Assembly (NCBI RefSeq): GCF_012933505.1
Contig: NZ_JABBNB010000013.1
Span: 1-64,000, forward strand
Length of the DNA: 64,000 nt
From: Gordonia asplenii
GTDB taxonomy: Bacteria > Actinomycetota > Actinomycetes > Mycobacteriales > Mycobacteriaceae
Direction: 5' to 3'
A program made the position numbers and the translations under genes. The notes beneath the pieces are model-generated. The model was not told the origin of the DNA. It saw nothing but the letters and a program-made list of their open reading frames with translations, and made no database searches. Positions within the stretch are counted from its first letter, which is position 1, and each line of letters starts with the position of its first letter. Positions 33,609-42,751 of the stretch are shown here, one piece after another.

Positions 33609-34759
33609 CCGACGTCGCCCCGACGGTAGATGTCGCCGGAGATGATCTTCTTCTGAATCTCGGCGCTGCCGTCGGCGGCGACCAGGTACGCCATCACGTC
33701 GCGATACCGAGCCTGATGCGGAAAGTCCGCGGAGTACCCGAGGTTGCCGTGCACCCGCATGGCAACCTCGATCGCCTGTCGTGCGACCTGCGGCGGCCAC
33801 CACTTGCTCATCGACGCCAGTGCGGTGTGCGGCCGCTCGACCTCGCGCGCCCACAATGCCTTGTAGCAGAGCAGCCGAGCCGCCTCGACATAGGTGGCCT
33901 GCTCGGCGATCCCGAACGACACGCCCTGGTAGTCCGAGATCGGCCTACCGAAGGTCTCGCGTTGTAGCGAATAGCCGACGGCCTCGTCGAGGCTCTGGCG
34001 AGCGGCGCCCAGACACATCAGGCCGATGGCGGCCCGGCTGAAGTCGAAGTGGTTCAGCACCGATGCGAAACCGCGTCCCTCCGCGCCGATAAGATGCGTG
34101 CGTGGAATGAAGACATCGTCGAAATGGATTGAGCCCCAACCGATCGGCAGGCACCCCATGCCGAGCATATGGTGTCGGCTCACGCCGTCGGCGTCCATCG
34201 GGACGACGAAGCAGCTGACGCCGGTCGAGCGGGTCGTGCCGGGAGTGCGCGCATAGACCAGCGTGGCCGAGGCGTTCATGGCCCAGCTGATCGCGGTCTT
34301 CTCGCCGGAGACGATCCAGCCGTCGTCGACCGCCGTGGCGGTGGTGCGCAGCGCGCCCGCGTCGGATCCGGAGCCGGGCTCGGTCAACGCGATGGCCAGC
34401 GTCTCCTCGCCGGCGATCAACGGCGGAAGGTAGCGTTCCTGCACTTCCTCGCTGCCCGCGGCGATCTGCGAGCCGACGAGTCCCACCTGGATCGGCGCCG
34501 ACGCCAGGTTGACATCACCGCGGGCGAGCACCTCGGTTGCCAATCCGAGCAATACGGGATCTTCGGCGCCGGTGCCGCCGAAGCGCTCCGGCAAGCCGAT
34601 CCCGAGCACGCCGAGTTCGGCCAGCTTCTTGAACGCGTCGTACGGGAAGTCGGTGCTCGCCGCCCGCCGCGTGTAGTGGGGAAGCAGCTCCTGGGTGCTG
34701 AAGTCGGCGAGGACGTCGGCGAACTGCTGTTGCTCGGCGGAGAAGTCGAATGAGATCAC
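33602..34759 (-). CDS. Acyl-CoA dehydrogenase with Asp at the catalytic-base positions (AliB-like candidate)
   Basis: This 385-residue flavoprotein has LTEPGSGSDAGALRT, KTAISWAMNAS and VHGNLGYSADFPHQARYRD. The C-terminal YEGT motif is ADGSAEIQ, so Asp (D363) stands for the usual catalytic Glu. At helix G the residue is also Asp (D239, FDFSR). Two Asp in place of Glu is unusual and may fit a ring substrate such as cyclohexanecarboxyl-CoA. Two GntR-type sites lie upstream (34787-34813). It could be the AliB-type step producing cyclohex-1-ene-carboxyl-CoA. This assignment is inferred from context. Confidence 0.82.
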   Translation of the reverse strand: MISFDFSAEQQQFADVLADFSTQELLPHYTRRAASTDFPYDAFKKLAELGVLGIGLPERFGGTGAEDPVLLGLATEVLARGDVNLASAPIQVGLVGSQIAAGSEEVQERYLPPLIAGEETLAIALTEPGSGSDAGALRTTATAVDDGWIVSGEKTAISWAMNASATLVYARTPGTTRSTGVSCFVVPMDADGVSRHHMLGMGCLPIGWGSIHFDDVFIPRTHLIGAEGRGFASVLNHFDFSRAAIGLMCLGAARQSLDEAVGYSLQRETFGRPISDYQGVSFGIAEQATYVEAARLLCYKALWAREVERPHTALASMSKWWPPQVARQAIEVAMRVHGNLGYSADFPHQARYRDVMAYLVAADGSAEIQKKIISGDIYRRGDVGY

Positions 34760-34786
34760 GGGGCTCCCTTGGTCGGACGCGAAAGA

Positions 34787-34813
34787 TACCTAACCATAAT
34801 ATGGTAAGACCAA
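34787..34813. promoter_or_regulatory. Two adjacent GntR-type operators, sites 8 and 9
   Basis: TACCTAACCATAA (34787-34799; reverse complement TTATGGTTAGGTA) and ATGGTAAGACCAA (34801-34813) stand side by side 28-54 bp upstream of the acyl-CoA dehydrogenase start. This is the only promoter with two motif copies. A partial further copy, TAATGGTCAAC, follows at 34818. Confidence 0.58.
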
Positions 34814-34902
34814 AGGTAATGGTCAACGCGAATTGAGAGGAAGAGACCCCTGCCTGACGGCACGGGTTCGTGCGGTGCGTGCGGGTGAGCGATAATCGAC
34901 CC

Positions 34903-35277
34903 ATGTCAGACCGAGGCCCACGCCCGCCGGATCGCCAACGCCTTCGCAAGCTCGCCCAAGCCGCGATGAACGCCGACATGACCGTCGAGCAGATTCAGAA
35001 CATCCTCGTCGACATGGGTGAGGTCATGGGCGGCATGGATTCGACGATCACCAATCTCGACACCTCACTCGCGGATTTCGGCAATTCGCTGACGCGGCTG
35101 TCGACGACGATGGACCGCGTCGACGGCATGGCCGAACGGATCGACACCATGCTCGCGCAGATGGAGAGCATCGTCGCTCGTGCGGAGAAGCTCGTGGCGC
35201 TCGCCGAGGTAGCACTGTCACCGATCGGCATGATCGAGTCGGCGGGGCAGGCGATCGCGGCACGGTTCGCTCGGTAG
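34903..35277 (+). CDS. Small coiled-coil protein of unknown function
   Basis: This 124-residue protein has no enzyme motif. From about residue 25 it is a long amphipathic helix with regular hydrophobic spacing (VEQIQNILVDMGEVM, LDTSLADFGNSLTRL, IDTMLAQMESIVARA), likely a coiled coil, ending in a short hydrophobic, glycine-containing tail (ALSPIGMIESAGQAIAARF) that may contact the membrane. The start at 34903 is chosen because upstream residues look non-coding; a GTG at 34870 is in frame. Similar small proteins are common in mycobacteria, but I cannot name one. Confidence 0.65.
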   Translation: MSDRGPRPPDRQRLRKLAQAAMNADMTVEQIQNILVDMGEVMGGMDSTITNLDTSLADFGNSLTRLSTTMDRVDGMAERIDTMLAQMESIVARAEKLVALAEVALSPIGMIESAGQAIAARFAR

Positions 35278-35304
35278 CCACGAACGGGCGAGGTCAGCGC
35301 GCGG

Positions 35305-35772
35305 CTAGAGCAGTCGGCCCAGCCGGGCGAGCGCCCGGTCCGCGTACCCGTTCCACAGTTTCCCGAACACCGGAAGCATCAGCCCCGACGCCGACGTCCG
35401 CGCGTGGATCTGCCACTGCCAGGTCACGGTGGTGCCTGCCGGTGACGGTTCGAAACGCCACTCGCCGTCGACCGTCGACACCAGCGGCGCCATCGGCCCG
35501 TGAATCGAGCTCAGCTGGTAGCGGAACCGAGTCGGCTCGCTGACCTCGGTCAATTGTTCGGTCATCTGGCCGCCGCCGGACAGTTTGATGGTGCGGGTCT
35601 GGCCCGCGGACTGCCAGTCGCCGGTTTGGTCGACGACTTCCCGGATCGGCGGGATCGGACCGAACCAGGTCGAGAACAGGGCGGGCAGGGGCAACACCAG
35701 CGTCGGCGTGAACACCTCCGCGGGTGGGCGAGTCACGATGGTTGACCGGGCGAGCACGACAGAGCGAGGCAT
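35305..35772 (-). CDS. SRPBCC-family protein
   Basis: This 155-residue protein has the polyketide cyclase/START-like layout: an N-terminal strand (VVLARSTIVTRPPAEVF), a central TVDGEWRFEPSPAGTTVTW and a C-terminal helix with YADRALARLGRLL. These proteins bind hydrophobic small molecules. The ATG at 35772 gives a normal N-terminus; the much longer open frame upstream is a shadow of the phospholipase gene. It is separated by 32 bp from the phospholipase C gene and may be co-transcribed with it. No specific function can be given. Confidence 0.72.
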   Translation of the reverse strand: MPRSVVLARSTIVTRPPAEVFTPTLVLPLPALFSTWFGPIPPIREVVDQTGDWQSAGQTRTIKLSGGGQMTEQLTEVSEPTRFRYQLSSIHGPMAPLVSTVDGEWRFEPSPAGTTVTWQWQIHARTSASGLMLPVFGKLWNGYADRALARLGRLL

Positions 35773-35804
35773 GACCGACAGCCTAGTGCCCCGCGCACGA
35801 GACA

Positions 35805-37349
35805 CTAGGCCACGACGCCGCTCGGACGGCGTCGACTGCCCGGCTCTTGGCTGGGCATCGCGTTCGGCGGCACCGGGAACGGCGCTCCTCTGTTCATGTA
35901 CCCCGCTGCGACGTTGGGTCCGCACTGTGCGAGCGCGGCGTCGACCTTGGACTTGGTGTCGTGAATATGCGGGCGTCGAGAATTGGGCTTGCGCGCGAAG
36001 TCGAAGGTACTGGTCATGTCGCCGGTCACCGACCGTCGCCACTTCGTCAGATTCGGCACTTCGACGCCGAACCGGGTCTCCAGCAATTGCAGCTGGGAGG
36101 TGTGGTCGAAGATGGTCGAATCCACCAGACCGCCGCGGCTGTACGGCGAAATCACCAGTCCCGGAACGCGATAGCCGAGTCCGATCGGTCCGCGGATGCC
36201 ATCCGACGACGACACCCGGTTGATGTCGCGGACGGTCACATATTCGCCCGGTGTGCCCGGCGGGGCCGTCGGCGGGGTCACGTGATCGAAGAAGCCGCCG
36301 TTCTCGTCGTAGCTGATGATCAGGGCGGTCTTCTCCCACACCGCCGGGTTGGAGGTGAGGATGTCGAGGATCTGCACAAGTCCGACGGCACCCAGCGCCG
36401 CGGGCAGCGCCGGGTGCTCGCATTCGATGAGTGCGGGAATCACCCAGGACACCTTCGGCAGCTTGTTGTTGCGCACGTCGTCGCGGAAGTCGGTGGGATA
36501 GGTGGGGTCGATGCCACGCCGGTGCAGTTGGGAATTCGGGTCCGCAGCCTGCTTGAAACAACCCATCATGCCGTCGAGCAACACCGAGGACAGCGGCCCG
36601 ACGTCGCGGTTGTTGTAGATCTTCCAGCTGATCCCGGCGTCGCGCAGATTCTCCGGCATGGTGCGCCACGAGTAGGTGAATCTCGGTATGAGCGTTGGAG
36701 TTTCAAGCAGCGGACCGCCGTGGGTGCCCTCCGGGTCGAGGTGGGCGCTCATCCAATAGAGGCGGTTGGGGTCGGTGGGGCCGAGTACCGAGCAGTGGTA
36801 GTTGTCCAAGATGGTGAACGCGTCGGCGATGTCGTAGTGCACCGGAATGTCTTTGCGCGTGTAATAGCCCATCAACGCGGGGCCGTTGGCCGGCCCGACC
36901 GACTTGATCGACATCGGCAGCCAGCCGTTGTTCTTGCCGCCGGCCCACGCGTGATGCATGCCGCCCCACGAATGGTCGGGGTCGTTGATGCACTCGCCGT
37001 CGAGAGACGGGCCACGGGTGGTGTCCAGTCGGAACGGAACCGTATGCCCGGTACTGGTCGGTCCGACGCCGGGCGCCCAGCCCTTCTGCTTCCAGGCCGC
37101 CGACGGGTCGTCGAATCCGCGCACACCGGACAGGGTGCCGAAGTAGTGGTCGAACGAGCGGTTCTCCTGCATGAGGAAGACGAAGTGCTCGATGTCGTTG
37201 AGCGAGCCGGTGCCGGCCGGATCGGCGGCGTAGGCGCGGGAGATGATCGGGTCGGCCCAGGAGGCGAGGAACGCGGTGCCGCCGGCTGCGGCGACCTTGG
37301 CGAAGAAGTCCCGGCGCGAAAGGCCGGCGAAGGGGCTTGACGACACCAT
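35805..37349 (-). CDS. Tat-exported phospholipase C (phosphoesterase family)
   Basis: This 514-residue protein starts with a twin-arginine signal ([15 protein letters not shown], then a hydrophobic stretch). The phosphoesterase signatures [19 protein letters not shown] (family motif [10 protein letters not shown]), [12 protein letters not shown] and [18 protein letters not shown] mark it as a bacterial non-specific phospholipase C like mycobacterial PlcA-D. It would be folded in the cytoplasm, exported and hydrolyse phospholipids outside or at the cell wall. The ATG has no strong Shine-Dalgarno sequence. The C-terminus is shorter than in some Plc proteins. Confidence 0.93.
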   Translation of the reverse strand: MVSSSPFAGLSRRDFFAKVAAAGGTAFLASWADPIISRAYAADPAGTGSLNDIEHFVFLMQENRSFDHYFGTLSGVRGFDDPSAAWKQKGWAPGVGPTSTGHTVPFRLDTTRGPSLDGECINDPDHSWGGMHHAWAGGKNNGWLPMSIKSVGPANGPALMGYYTRKDIPVHYDIADAFTILDNYHCSVLGPTDPNRLYWMSAHLDPEGTHGGPLLETPTLIPRFTYSWRTMPENLRDAGISWKIYNNRDVGPLSSVLLDGMMGCFKQAADPNSQLHRRGIDPTYPTDFRDDVRNNKLPKVSWVIPALIECEHPALPAALGAVGLVQILDILTSNPAVWEKTALIISYDENGGFFDHVTPPTAPPGTPGEYVTVRDINRVSSSDGIRGPIGLGYRVPGLVISPYSRGGLVDSTIFDHTSQLQLLETRFGVEVPNLTKWRRSVTGDMTSTFDFARKPNSRRPHIHDTKSKVDAALAQCGPNVAAGYMNRGAPFPVPPNAMPSQEPGSRRRPSGVVA

Positions 37350-37398
37350 GAGTTGATACCACGTCGCAGACCACTTTGCCGACCCTTGCGGGTACCCG

Positions 37399-38160
37399 CT
37401 ACGTGATGGTCACGCCGCCGTCGACGACGATCGTCTGGCCGGTGACGTAGCCACCCGCGGGCGAAGCGAGCCAGATGGCGGTCGCGGCCAGTTCGGCCGG
37501 ATCGCCCATCCGGCCGGCGACCAGCCGCGCCGACTGGCTCTCGATGTAGCCCGGCTGATAGCTGTCGGTCATCTCTGACTTGAAGAAGCCCGGAGCGATC
37601 GCGTTGACGCGGATGCCTTTACGGGTGGTCCACTGCTGAGCCAGGTCGCGGGTCATACCGATGACGCCCGCTTTGCTCGCGGCGTACGCGGCCTGCGGCA
37701 GACCCGCGGTCGTGATGCCCAGGATCGACGCGATGTTGATGATCGCGCTGCCCGGTTGCATGACCCGCGCGCAGCACTGAGCCATCCAGTACGACCCGTT
37801 CAGGTTCAGGTCGATGACGCCGCGGAACTCATCGGGTGTCTCCCGGGTCGCCGGCACGGCGGTGCCGATACCCGCGTTGTTGATCAATATGTCCACTCGA
37901 CCGAACTTCTCCATCGCGGCGTCGATCGCGGCCTGACACTGTGCCGGGTCGGTGACGTCGGTGGCCACCGGCAGCGGGGTCCGGCCGGCCGCTTCGACGG
38001 CGGCGGCGGTCTCGGCGAGGCGCTCGACACGGCGCGCGGCGAGCACGACGTCGGCTCCCGCTTCGGCGAACCCGGTGGCGAACGCGACGCCGAGGCCCGA
38101 CGACGCGCCGGTGACGACGACGACTTTGTCCTCGACTGAGAACAGGTCCAGTACTGACAT
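37399..38160 (-). CDS. SDR oxidoreductase, likely acyl-CoA linked
   Basis: This 253-residue classical SDR has [14 protein letters not shown], the triad in IASILG and YAASK, and ends [15 protein letters not shown] after the second strand suggests NADP. AAGGAG precedes the ATG. It begins 14 bp after the large acyl-CoA dehydrogenase gene and belongs to that unit, so oxidation of a 3-hydroxyacyl-CoA or a related alcohol is plausible. The longer open frame upstream is not the gene. Confidence 0.85.
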   Translation of the reverse strand: MSVLDLFSVEDKVVVVTGASSGLGVAFATGFAEAGADVVLAARRVERLAETAAAVEAAGRTPLPVATDVTDPAQCQAAIDAAMEKFGRVDILINNAGIGTAVPATRETPDEFRGVIDLNLNGSYWMAQCCARVMQPGSAIINIASILGITTAGLPQAAYAASKAGVIGMTRDLAQQWTTRKGIRVNAIAPGFFKSEMTDSYQPGYIESQSARLVAGRMGDPAELAATAIWLASPAGGYVTGQTIVVDGGVTIT

Positions 38161-38174
38161 GGTTATCTCCTTAG

Positions 38175-39920
38175 TTAAAGCCACGCGGGATCGGTGTCGA
38201 GCGTAGTCCGGTCGAGGCTGTCCAAAAGATCGAATTGCGGTCCGGTCTTGGGCAGTTCGAAACGATAGAAGTAGCGAGCCGCGGCACGCTTGCCGTCGTA
38301 GAAGTCGCCGACGTTGTCGCCGACCGCGAGCAACTGCTCCAACCAGATCCACGCGATCACGACGTGCCCCGCGGCTTCGAGGTAGGCGGCGGAATTGGCA
38401 AGTGCGACAGCAGGATCGAGTCCCTTCCACAACGTGGCGGTGGTCGCCTGCAGACGCCCGAGGGCGCCGGCCAACTGCTCGGCGTAGTCGGCGGCCGCAC
38501 CGCCGGCCGCGCGTGCGGACTCGATGGTCGCGCCGATGGTCTCGGCCAGTACCGCAAGGCCCTCGCCGCCGTTCATGACGACCTTGCGGCCGAGCAGGTC
38601 GAGGCCCTGAATTCCGTTGGTGCCCTCGTGAATCGGGTTGAGGCGGTTGTCGCGGTAGTACTGCTCGACGTCGAACTCGGTGGTGTAGCCGTAGCCGCCG
38701 TGCACCTGGATGGCGAGGCTGTTGGCTTCCAGGCACCATTGCGACGGCCACGCCTTGGCGATGGGCGTGAGCACCTCGAGGAGGATGTGCGCTCGCTTCG
38801 CGGCGTCGGCGCCTGCGGTCTGCTCTTCGTCGACCAGTTTGGAACTGTAGAGTCCGAGCGCCAGTGCGCCCTCCACATATGCCTTCTGTGCCAACAACAT
38901 TCGCTTGACATCGGCATGCTCGATGATCGGGATCGGTGCGCTCGCGGGATCCTTCGACGCCGGGTTGCGCCCTTGGGTGCGTACCTTGGCGTATTCGAGC
39001 GAGGCGAGGTAACCGGCGTAGCCGATCGACGTCGCGAGGAACCCGACGCCGATGCGTGCCTCGTTCATCATGTGGAACATGTACGACAGCCCGAGATGTT
39101 CCTCGCCGACGAGATAGCCGGTGGCACCGTCGAATTCGAGAAGGGTGTTGGTGGTGCCGCGGTTGCCCATCTTGTGGTTGAGTCCCACCAGCGAAACGCC
39201 GTTGCGTTCACCGTCGAGCATCTTGGGCACGATGAACAGGGAGATGCCCTTGACGCCGGGGCCGCCGCCAGGTGCCTTGGCTAGGACCAGGTGGACGATG
39301 TTCTCGGTCAGCTCGTGATCGCCGCCGGAGATCCACATCTTGGTGCCCGACACCGAGTAGGTGCCATCGCCCGCGGGGATCGCCTTGGTCGTGATGTCGG
39401 CCAGTGACGATCCGACGTCGGGCTCCGACAGACACATCGTGCCGAAGTAGCGGCCCTCCAGCATCGGCTTGACCCACGTGTCGATCTGCTCCTGCGTGCC
39501 GTGTGCGGCAATGAGATTCGCGTTGCCGACGGTGAGAAACGGATACGACGACGAGCCCGGGTTGGCGGCCTGGAACCACGCCATCGCGGCGCGGGTGACG
39601 ACCATCGGCAATGCGATGCCGCCGAGTGACTCGTCGAATCCGCAGGAGATCAGCCCGGCCTTGGCGAACTCGTCGAGTGCGGGTTTGACCTCGTCGATCA
39701 ACACCACCTTGCCGTCGTCGCCGACGTAGGGCTGATTCTGGTCACCCTTCTTGTTGTGTGGCGCAAAGAGTTTGACCGCCATGTCCTGCGCGACGTCCAT
39801 GATGCCGTCGAACGTCTCGCGCGAGTGATCGGCGAAGCGCTCGCGCTCGGTGAGCGCGGGGACGTCGAGCCATTCGTAGAGCAGGAAGTCGATGTCGCGG
39901 CGGGACAGGGGAGCGGCCAT
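38175..39920 (-). CDS. Large acyl-CoA dehydrogenase with C-terminal extension (FadE5/AcdA-like)
   Basis: This 581-residue enzyme has the standard dehydrogenase core (CLSEPDVGSSLADI, KMWISGGDHE, VHGGYGYTTEFDVEQYYRD) with the catalytic Glu in HEGTNGIQGLDLLG, followed by an extra helical domain of about 130 residues ending FYDGKRAAARYFYRFELP. This architecture is typical of broad-range fatty acyl-CoA dehydrogenases. It reads from a promoter shared with a divergent TetR regulator. AAAGGA lies before the ATG. It likely oxidises medium- or long-chain acyl-CoAs. Confidence 0.92.
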   Translation of the reverse strand: MAAPLSRRDIDFLLYEWLDVPALTERERFADHSRETFDGIMDVAQDMAVKLFAPHNKKGDQNQPYVGDDGKVVLIDEVKPALDEFAKAGLISCGFDESLGGIALPMVVTRAAMAWFQAANPGSSSYPFLTVGNANLIAAHGTQEQIDTWVKPMLEGRYFGTMCLSEPDVGSSLADITTKAIPAGDGTYSVSGTKMWISGGDHELTENIVHLVLAKAPGGGPGVKGISLFIVPKMLDGERNGVSLVGLNHKMGNRGTTNTLLEFDGATGYLVGEEHLGLSYMFHMMNEARIGVGFLATSIGYAGYLASLEYAKVRTQGRNPASKDPASAPIPIIEHADVKRMLLAQKAYVEGALALGLYSSKLVDEEQTAGADAAKRAHILLEVLTPIAKAWPSQWCLEANSLAIQVHGGYGYTTEFDVEQYYRDNRLNPIHEGTNGIQGLDLLGRKVVMNGGEGLAVLAETIGATIESARAAGGAAADYAEQLAGALGRLQATTATLWKGLDPAVALANSAAYLEAAGHVVIAWIWLEQLLAVGDNVGDFYDGKRAAARYFYRFELPKTGPQFDLLDSLDRTTLDTDPAWL

Positions 39921-39935
39921 CGGGGGAGATCCTTT

Positions 39936-39979
39936 GCGTCGAAGTTGTGTCGAAGTTGTGTCGAAGTCGGTTGAAGTTG
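39936..39979. repeat. Four 11-bp tandem units in the FadE leader
   Basis: Units GCGTCGAAGTT, GTGTCGAAGTT, GTGTCGAAGTC and GGTTGAAGTTG run from 39936 to 39979, between the dehydrogenase start and the operator-like palindrome. The tract lies in the untranslated leader and could vary by slippage. Confidence 0.7.
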
Positions 39980-39981
39980 CC

Positions 39982-40015
39982 TAAGCGCTCGCTAATTTTA
40001 TGAGCACTTGCTTAC
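39982..40015. promoter_or_regulatory. TetR-type operator in the FadE/TetR divergent promoter
   Basis: TAAGC-GCTC-GCTAATTTTAT-GAGC-ACTT-GCTTA shows nested inverted arms TAAGC/GCTTA and GCTC/GAGC. The form TTAGCGAGCGCTTA is like operators of TetR-type fatty-acid repressors in actinobacteria. It would let the TetR protein control both the FadE-SDR unit and its own gene. Confidence 0.6.
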
Positions 40016-40026
40016 AATGCCTGGTG

Positions 40027-40647
40027 ATGGTCAACACGTCAAGCGACAGATCTCCCGAGACCGCCGCGGCCGCCCGCATTCGCCGCGCGGCCATCGAGGC
40101 ATTCGCCGAGTCGGGTTACGCCGGCACGTCCACCCGGGCGATCACCGGGCAGCTCGGGATGTCGGCGACCGCCATGTATCCGCACTACCGGTCGAAAGAG
40201 GAGCTGCTGTTCGCGATCGCCTCCGAGGGGCATCGGCAGGTCCTCGACCATATGCGTGCGGCCGGCGCCGCCGCGGCCGCGGAGCCGGGCGCCACCTGGA
40301 CCTCGCGACTGCGGGCCGTCGTCGCGGGGTTCGCGAGCTGGCAGGCGCGGGAGAGCCGACTCGCCAGGGTGGTGCAGTACGAGATGCGGTCGCTGTCGCG
40401 GGAACACTTCCACGAGCTGGCGGCCATCCGCGAGGAGACCACCGCCGTGGTCGCCGATCTCGTCTCCGGCGGGATCGACGCAGGCGAGTTCGGCGTCGCG
40501 ACGGCCGACGACGCGGTGTTGGCGATCATGTCGCTGTGCGTCGACGTCTGTCGGTGGTTCCCGGCCCGCGGGTACCGCGAACCCGACGCGGTCGGCGAGG
40601 TCTATGCGAATCTGGCTGCGAGTCTGGTGCAGGCGCGGCTACCGTAA
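40027..40647 (+). CDS. TetR-family regulator of fatty-acid genes
   Basis: This 206-residue protein has an N-terminal TetR helix-turn-helix (IRRAAIEAFAESGYAGTSTR, GMSATAMYPHYRSKEELL, residues about 15-65) and a helical ligand domain. The start at ATG 40027 is chosen; an in-frame ATG at 40000 would place the operator inside the coding sequence. It is divergent from the large acyl-CoA dehydrogenase and followed by a CoA ligase, so it likely senses an acyl-CoA. Confidence 0.87.
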   Translation: MVNTSSDRSPETAAAARIRRAAIEAFAESGYAGTSTRAITGQLGMSATAMYPHYRSKEELLFAIASEGHRQVLDHMRAAGAAAAAEPGATWTSRLRAVVAGFASWQARESRLARVVQYEMRSLSREHFHELAAIREETTAVVADLVSGGIDAGEFGVATADDAVLAIMSLCVDVCRWFPARGYREPDAVGEVYANLAASLVQARLP

Positions 40648-40652
40648 GAGGC

Positions 40653-42173
40653 GTGCTTGACGCCCGCTCGAACACCATCGACGCCCTTGTCCGCCGGTCT
40701 GCTGCTCGTACTCCCGATATCGTTGCCGTGCAGTTCGATTCGCGTTCGTGGACGTATCAGGGGCTCGACGATGCGGTGACCAGGGTCGCCGCGGCACTGC
40801 GCTCGCTCGAACTCGACGCGGGAGCCCGCGTCGCCGCTTTCGGTGTCAACTCCGACGCCTATGTGATCGGATTTCTGGCGACGATTCGCGCCGGCCTGGT
40901 GCACGTGCCCATCAATTACGCGCTGCGCGCCGGCGAGCTGAGCTATCTCCTCGAACAGTCGGGGGCGTCGATCGTCCTGGTCGACCCGGCGCTGCGGCCG
41001 ACGCTCGACGAGGTGGTCGAGGCCGTGGGGATCAGCCGGGTGATCGCGTTGCGCGACGAACCCGGAAGCGTCGTCGAGATCGCGTCGAATACGTCGTCGG
41101 AGCTGCCCGTCGTCGATGTCGCGGTGTCGTCCGACGCCCTGGCGCAGCTGCTCTACACCTCGGGCACGACGTCGAAACCCAAGGGCGCCATGATGACTCA
41201 CGGCGCGCTCATTCACGAGTACATCTCCACCCTCGTCGGCCTCGACTTCACCGCCGAGGATCGGCCGCTCATCGCGATGCCGCTCTACCATTCGGCCGGG
41301 ATGCACGTGTTCATGCTGCCGTACCTCGCGATCGGCGCCACGATCCGCCTGCTGGAGAAACCGGACATCCCCGCGATCCTCGACCTCGTCGAACGCGAAC
41401 GCATCGGATCGTTGTTCCTCGCCCCGACGGTATGGGTGCCATTGGCCAATCACCCCGACCTGGAGGTCAAAGATCTGTCGTCGTTGCGCAAGGCGCAATA
41501 CGGGGCGTCGATCATGCCGGTGACCGTGCTCAACCGCCTGCGCGAGCGCTATCCCGACATCGGGTTTTACAACTGCTTCGGGCAGAGCGAGATCGGGCCG
41601 TTGGCGACCATCCTGCGGCCCGAGGAGCACGACGAGCGACCGGCGTCGTGCGGACGTCCGGTGCTGTTCGTCGAGACGCGCGTCGTCGACGCCGACGGCA
41701 ACGAGGCGCCACACGGCGAGTCAGGCGAAATCTGTTATCGCTCACCGCAATTGTGCAGCGGCTACTGGGATAAGCCGGAGGCGACAGAAGAGGCGTTCGC
41801 GGGCGGCTGGTTCCATTCCGGTGACCTGGTGACGCAGGACGAACAGGGCTACATCACCGTCGTCGACCGGATCAAGGACGTGATCAACACCGGAGGCGTG
41901 CTGGTGGCATCGCGCGAGGTGGAGGACGCGGTCTATCTGCATCCGGCGGTCGCCGAGGTCGCGGTGATCGGCACCCCGGACGAGAAGTGGATCGAGGCGA
42001 TCACCGCCGTCGTCGTGTGCAAGGACGGACGGCAGACCGACGAAGCGGAGCTGATCGATTTCGTCAAAGAACGCATCGCGCCGTTCAAGGTGCCCAAGCG
42101 GGTATTGTTCGTCGATGAGCTGCCGCGTAATCAGAGCGGCAAACTGCTCAAGCGGGAATTGCGGGAGGCCTGA
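40653..42173 (+). CDS. AMP-forming fatty acyl-CoA ligase (FadD)
   Basis: This 506-residue ligase has YTSGTTSKPKGAMMTH, FGQSEIGPLATI, GWFHSGDLVTQDEQGYI, the core DRIKDVINTGGVLVASREVE and C-terminal NQSGKLLKREL with the catalytic Lys. It starts with GTG five bases after the TetR stop; the long upstream frame is a shadow. The proximity to the FadE-SDR unit suggests activation of the same class of fatty acid. Confidence 0.9.
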   Translation: MLDARSNTIDALVRRSAARTPDIVAVQFDSRSWTYQGLDDAVTRVAAALRSLELDAGARVAAFGVNSDAYVIGFLATIRAGLVHVPINYALRAGELSYLLEQSGASIVLVDPALRPTLDEVVEAVGISRVIALRDEPGSVVEIASNTSSELPVVDVAVSSDALAQLLYTSGTTSKPKGAMMTHGALIHEYISTLVGLDFTAEDRPLIAMPLYHSAGMHVFMLPYLAIGATIRLLEKPDIPAILDLVERERIGSLFLAPTVWVPLANHPDLEVKDLSSLRKAQYGASIMPVTVLNRLRERYPDIGFYNCFGQSEIGPLATILRPEEHDERPASCGRPVLFVETRVVDADGNEAPHGESGEICYRSPQLCSGYWDKPEATEEAFAGGWFHSGDLVTQDEQGYITVVDRIKDVINTGGVLVASREVEDAVYLHPAVAEVAVIGTPDEKWIEAITAVVVCKDGRQTDEAELIDFVKERIAPFKVPKRVLFVDELPRNQSGKLLKRELREA

Positions 42174-42179
42174 AAAATC

Positions 42180-42695
42180 ATGCGCACCACCGATGTCCTC
42201 GCCGACGGCTTCAGTCGCATTCAGGAGAACGTCCACGCCGTGGTGACCGGTCTCGGCGTCGAGCAGCTCGCATATCAGCCTGGGCCGCAAGCGAATTCAA
42301 TCGCGTGGCTGGTGTGGCATCTGACCCGGGTGCAAGACGATCACGTGAGCGACCTGCCGTTGAACGGAACCAAGCGTGAACAAGTGTGGCGCACAGGCGA
42401 TTTCGTGCGGCGATTCGCGTTGCCGTTCGACGCCGCCGCAACCGGTTACGGGCAGACGCTCGACGAGGTGGCCGCGGTGCGGGTGCCCGCGCAGGGCCTC
42501 ATCGACTACTACGACGCGACGCACGCGGCGACGCTGCGGTTCCTGGAGTCGATCACCGACGACGACCTCGACGTCGTCGTCGACACCCGCTGGGACCCGC
42601 CGGTCACGATGGGCGTACGACTGGTCAGTGTGATCGACGACGACGCGCAACATATCGGGCAGGCGGCTTACGTGAGGGGACTGCTGCAGGCGTAG
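42180..42695 (+). CDS. DinB-like protein (mycothiol/bacillithiol S-transferase superfamily)
   Basis: This 171-residue four-helix protein has WHLTRVQDDHV and DDDAQHIGQAAYVRG, supplying the three histidines of the DinB-type metal site (one in WHLT, one in DDH, one in QHIG). DinB-fold proteins in actinobacteria include mycothiol-dependent transferases and maleylpyruvate isomerase. It starts six bases after the ligase stop and is probably co-transcribed. The substrate is unknown. Confidence 0.82.
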   Translation: MRTTDVLADGFSRIQENVHAVVTGLGVEQLAYQPGPQANSIAWLVWHLTRVQDDHVSDLPLNGTKREQVWRTGDFVRRFALPFDAAATGYGQTLDEVAAVRVPAQGLIDYYDATHAATLRFLESITDDDLDVVVDTRWDPPVTMGVRLVSVIDDDAQHIGQAAYVRGLLQA

Positions 42696-42751
42696 GCGTA
42701 GGAGGATTGCCGTCGGGAACAAAGTACGCACTGCTTACTGTTGACTCGAGC

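Noticed and set aside
35847..37340. Forward frame of 497 codons opposite phospholipase C
   Set aside because: Antisense to a gene with Tat signal and all phosphoesterase motifs; no domain of its own.
37350..37398. Regulatory element between phospholipase C and the next SDR
   Set aside because: Only 49 bp, no palindrome or repeat recognised.
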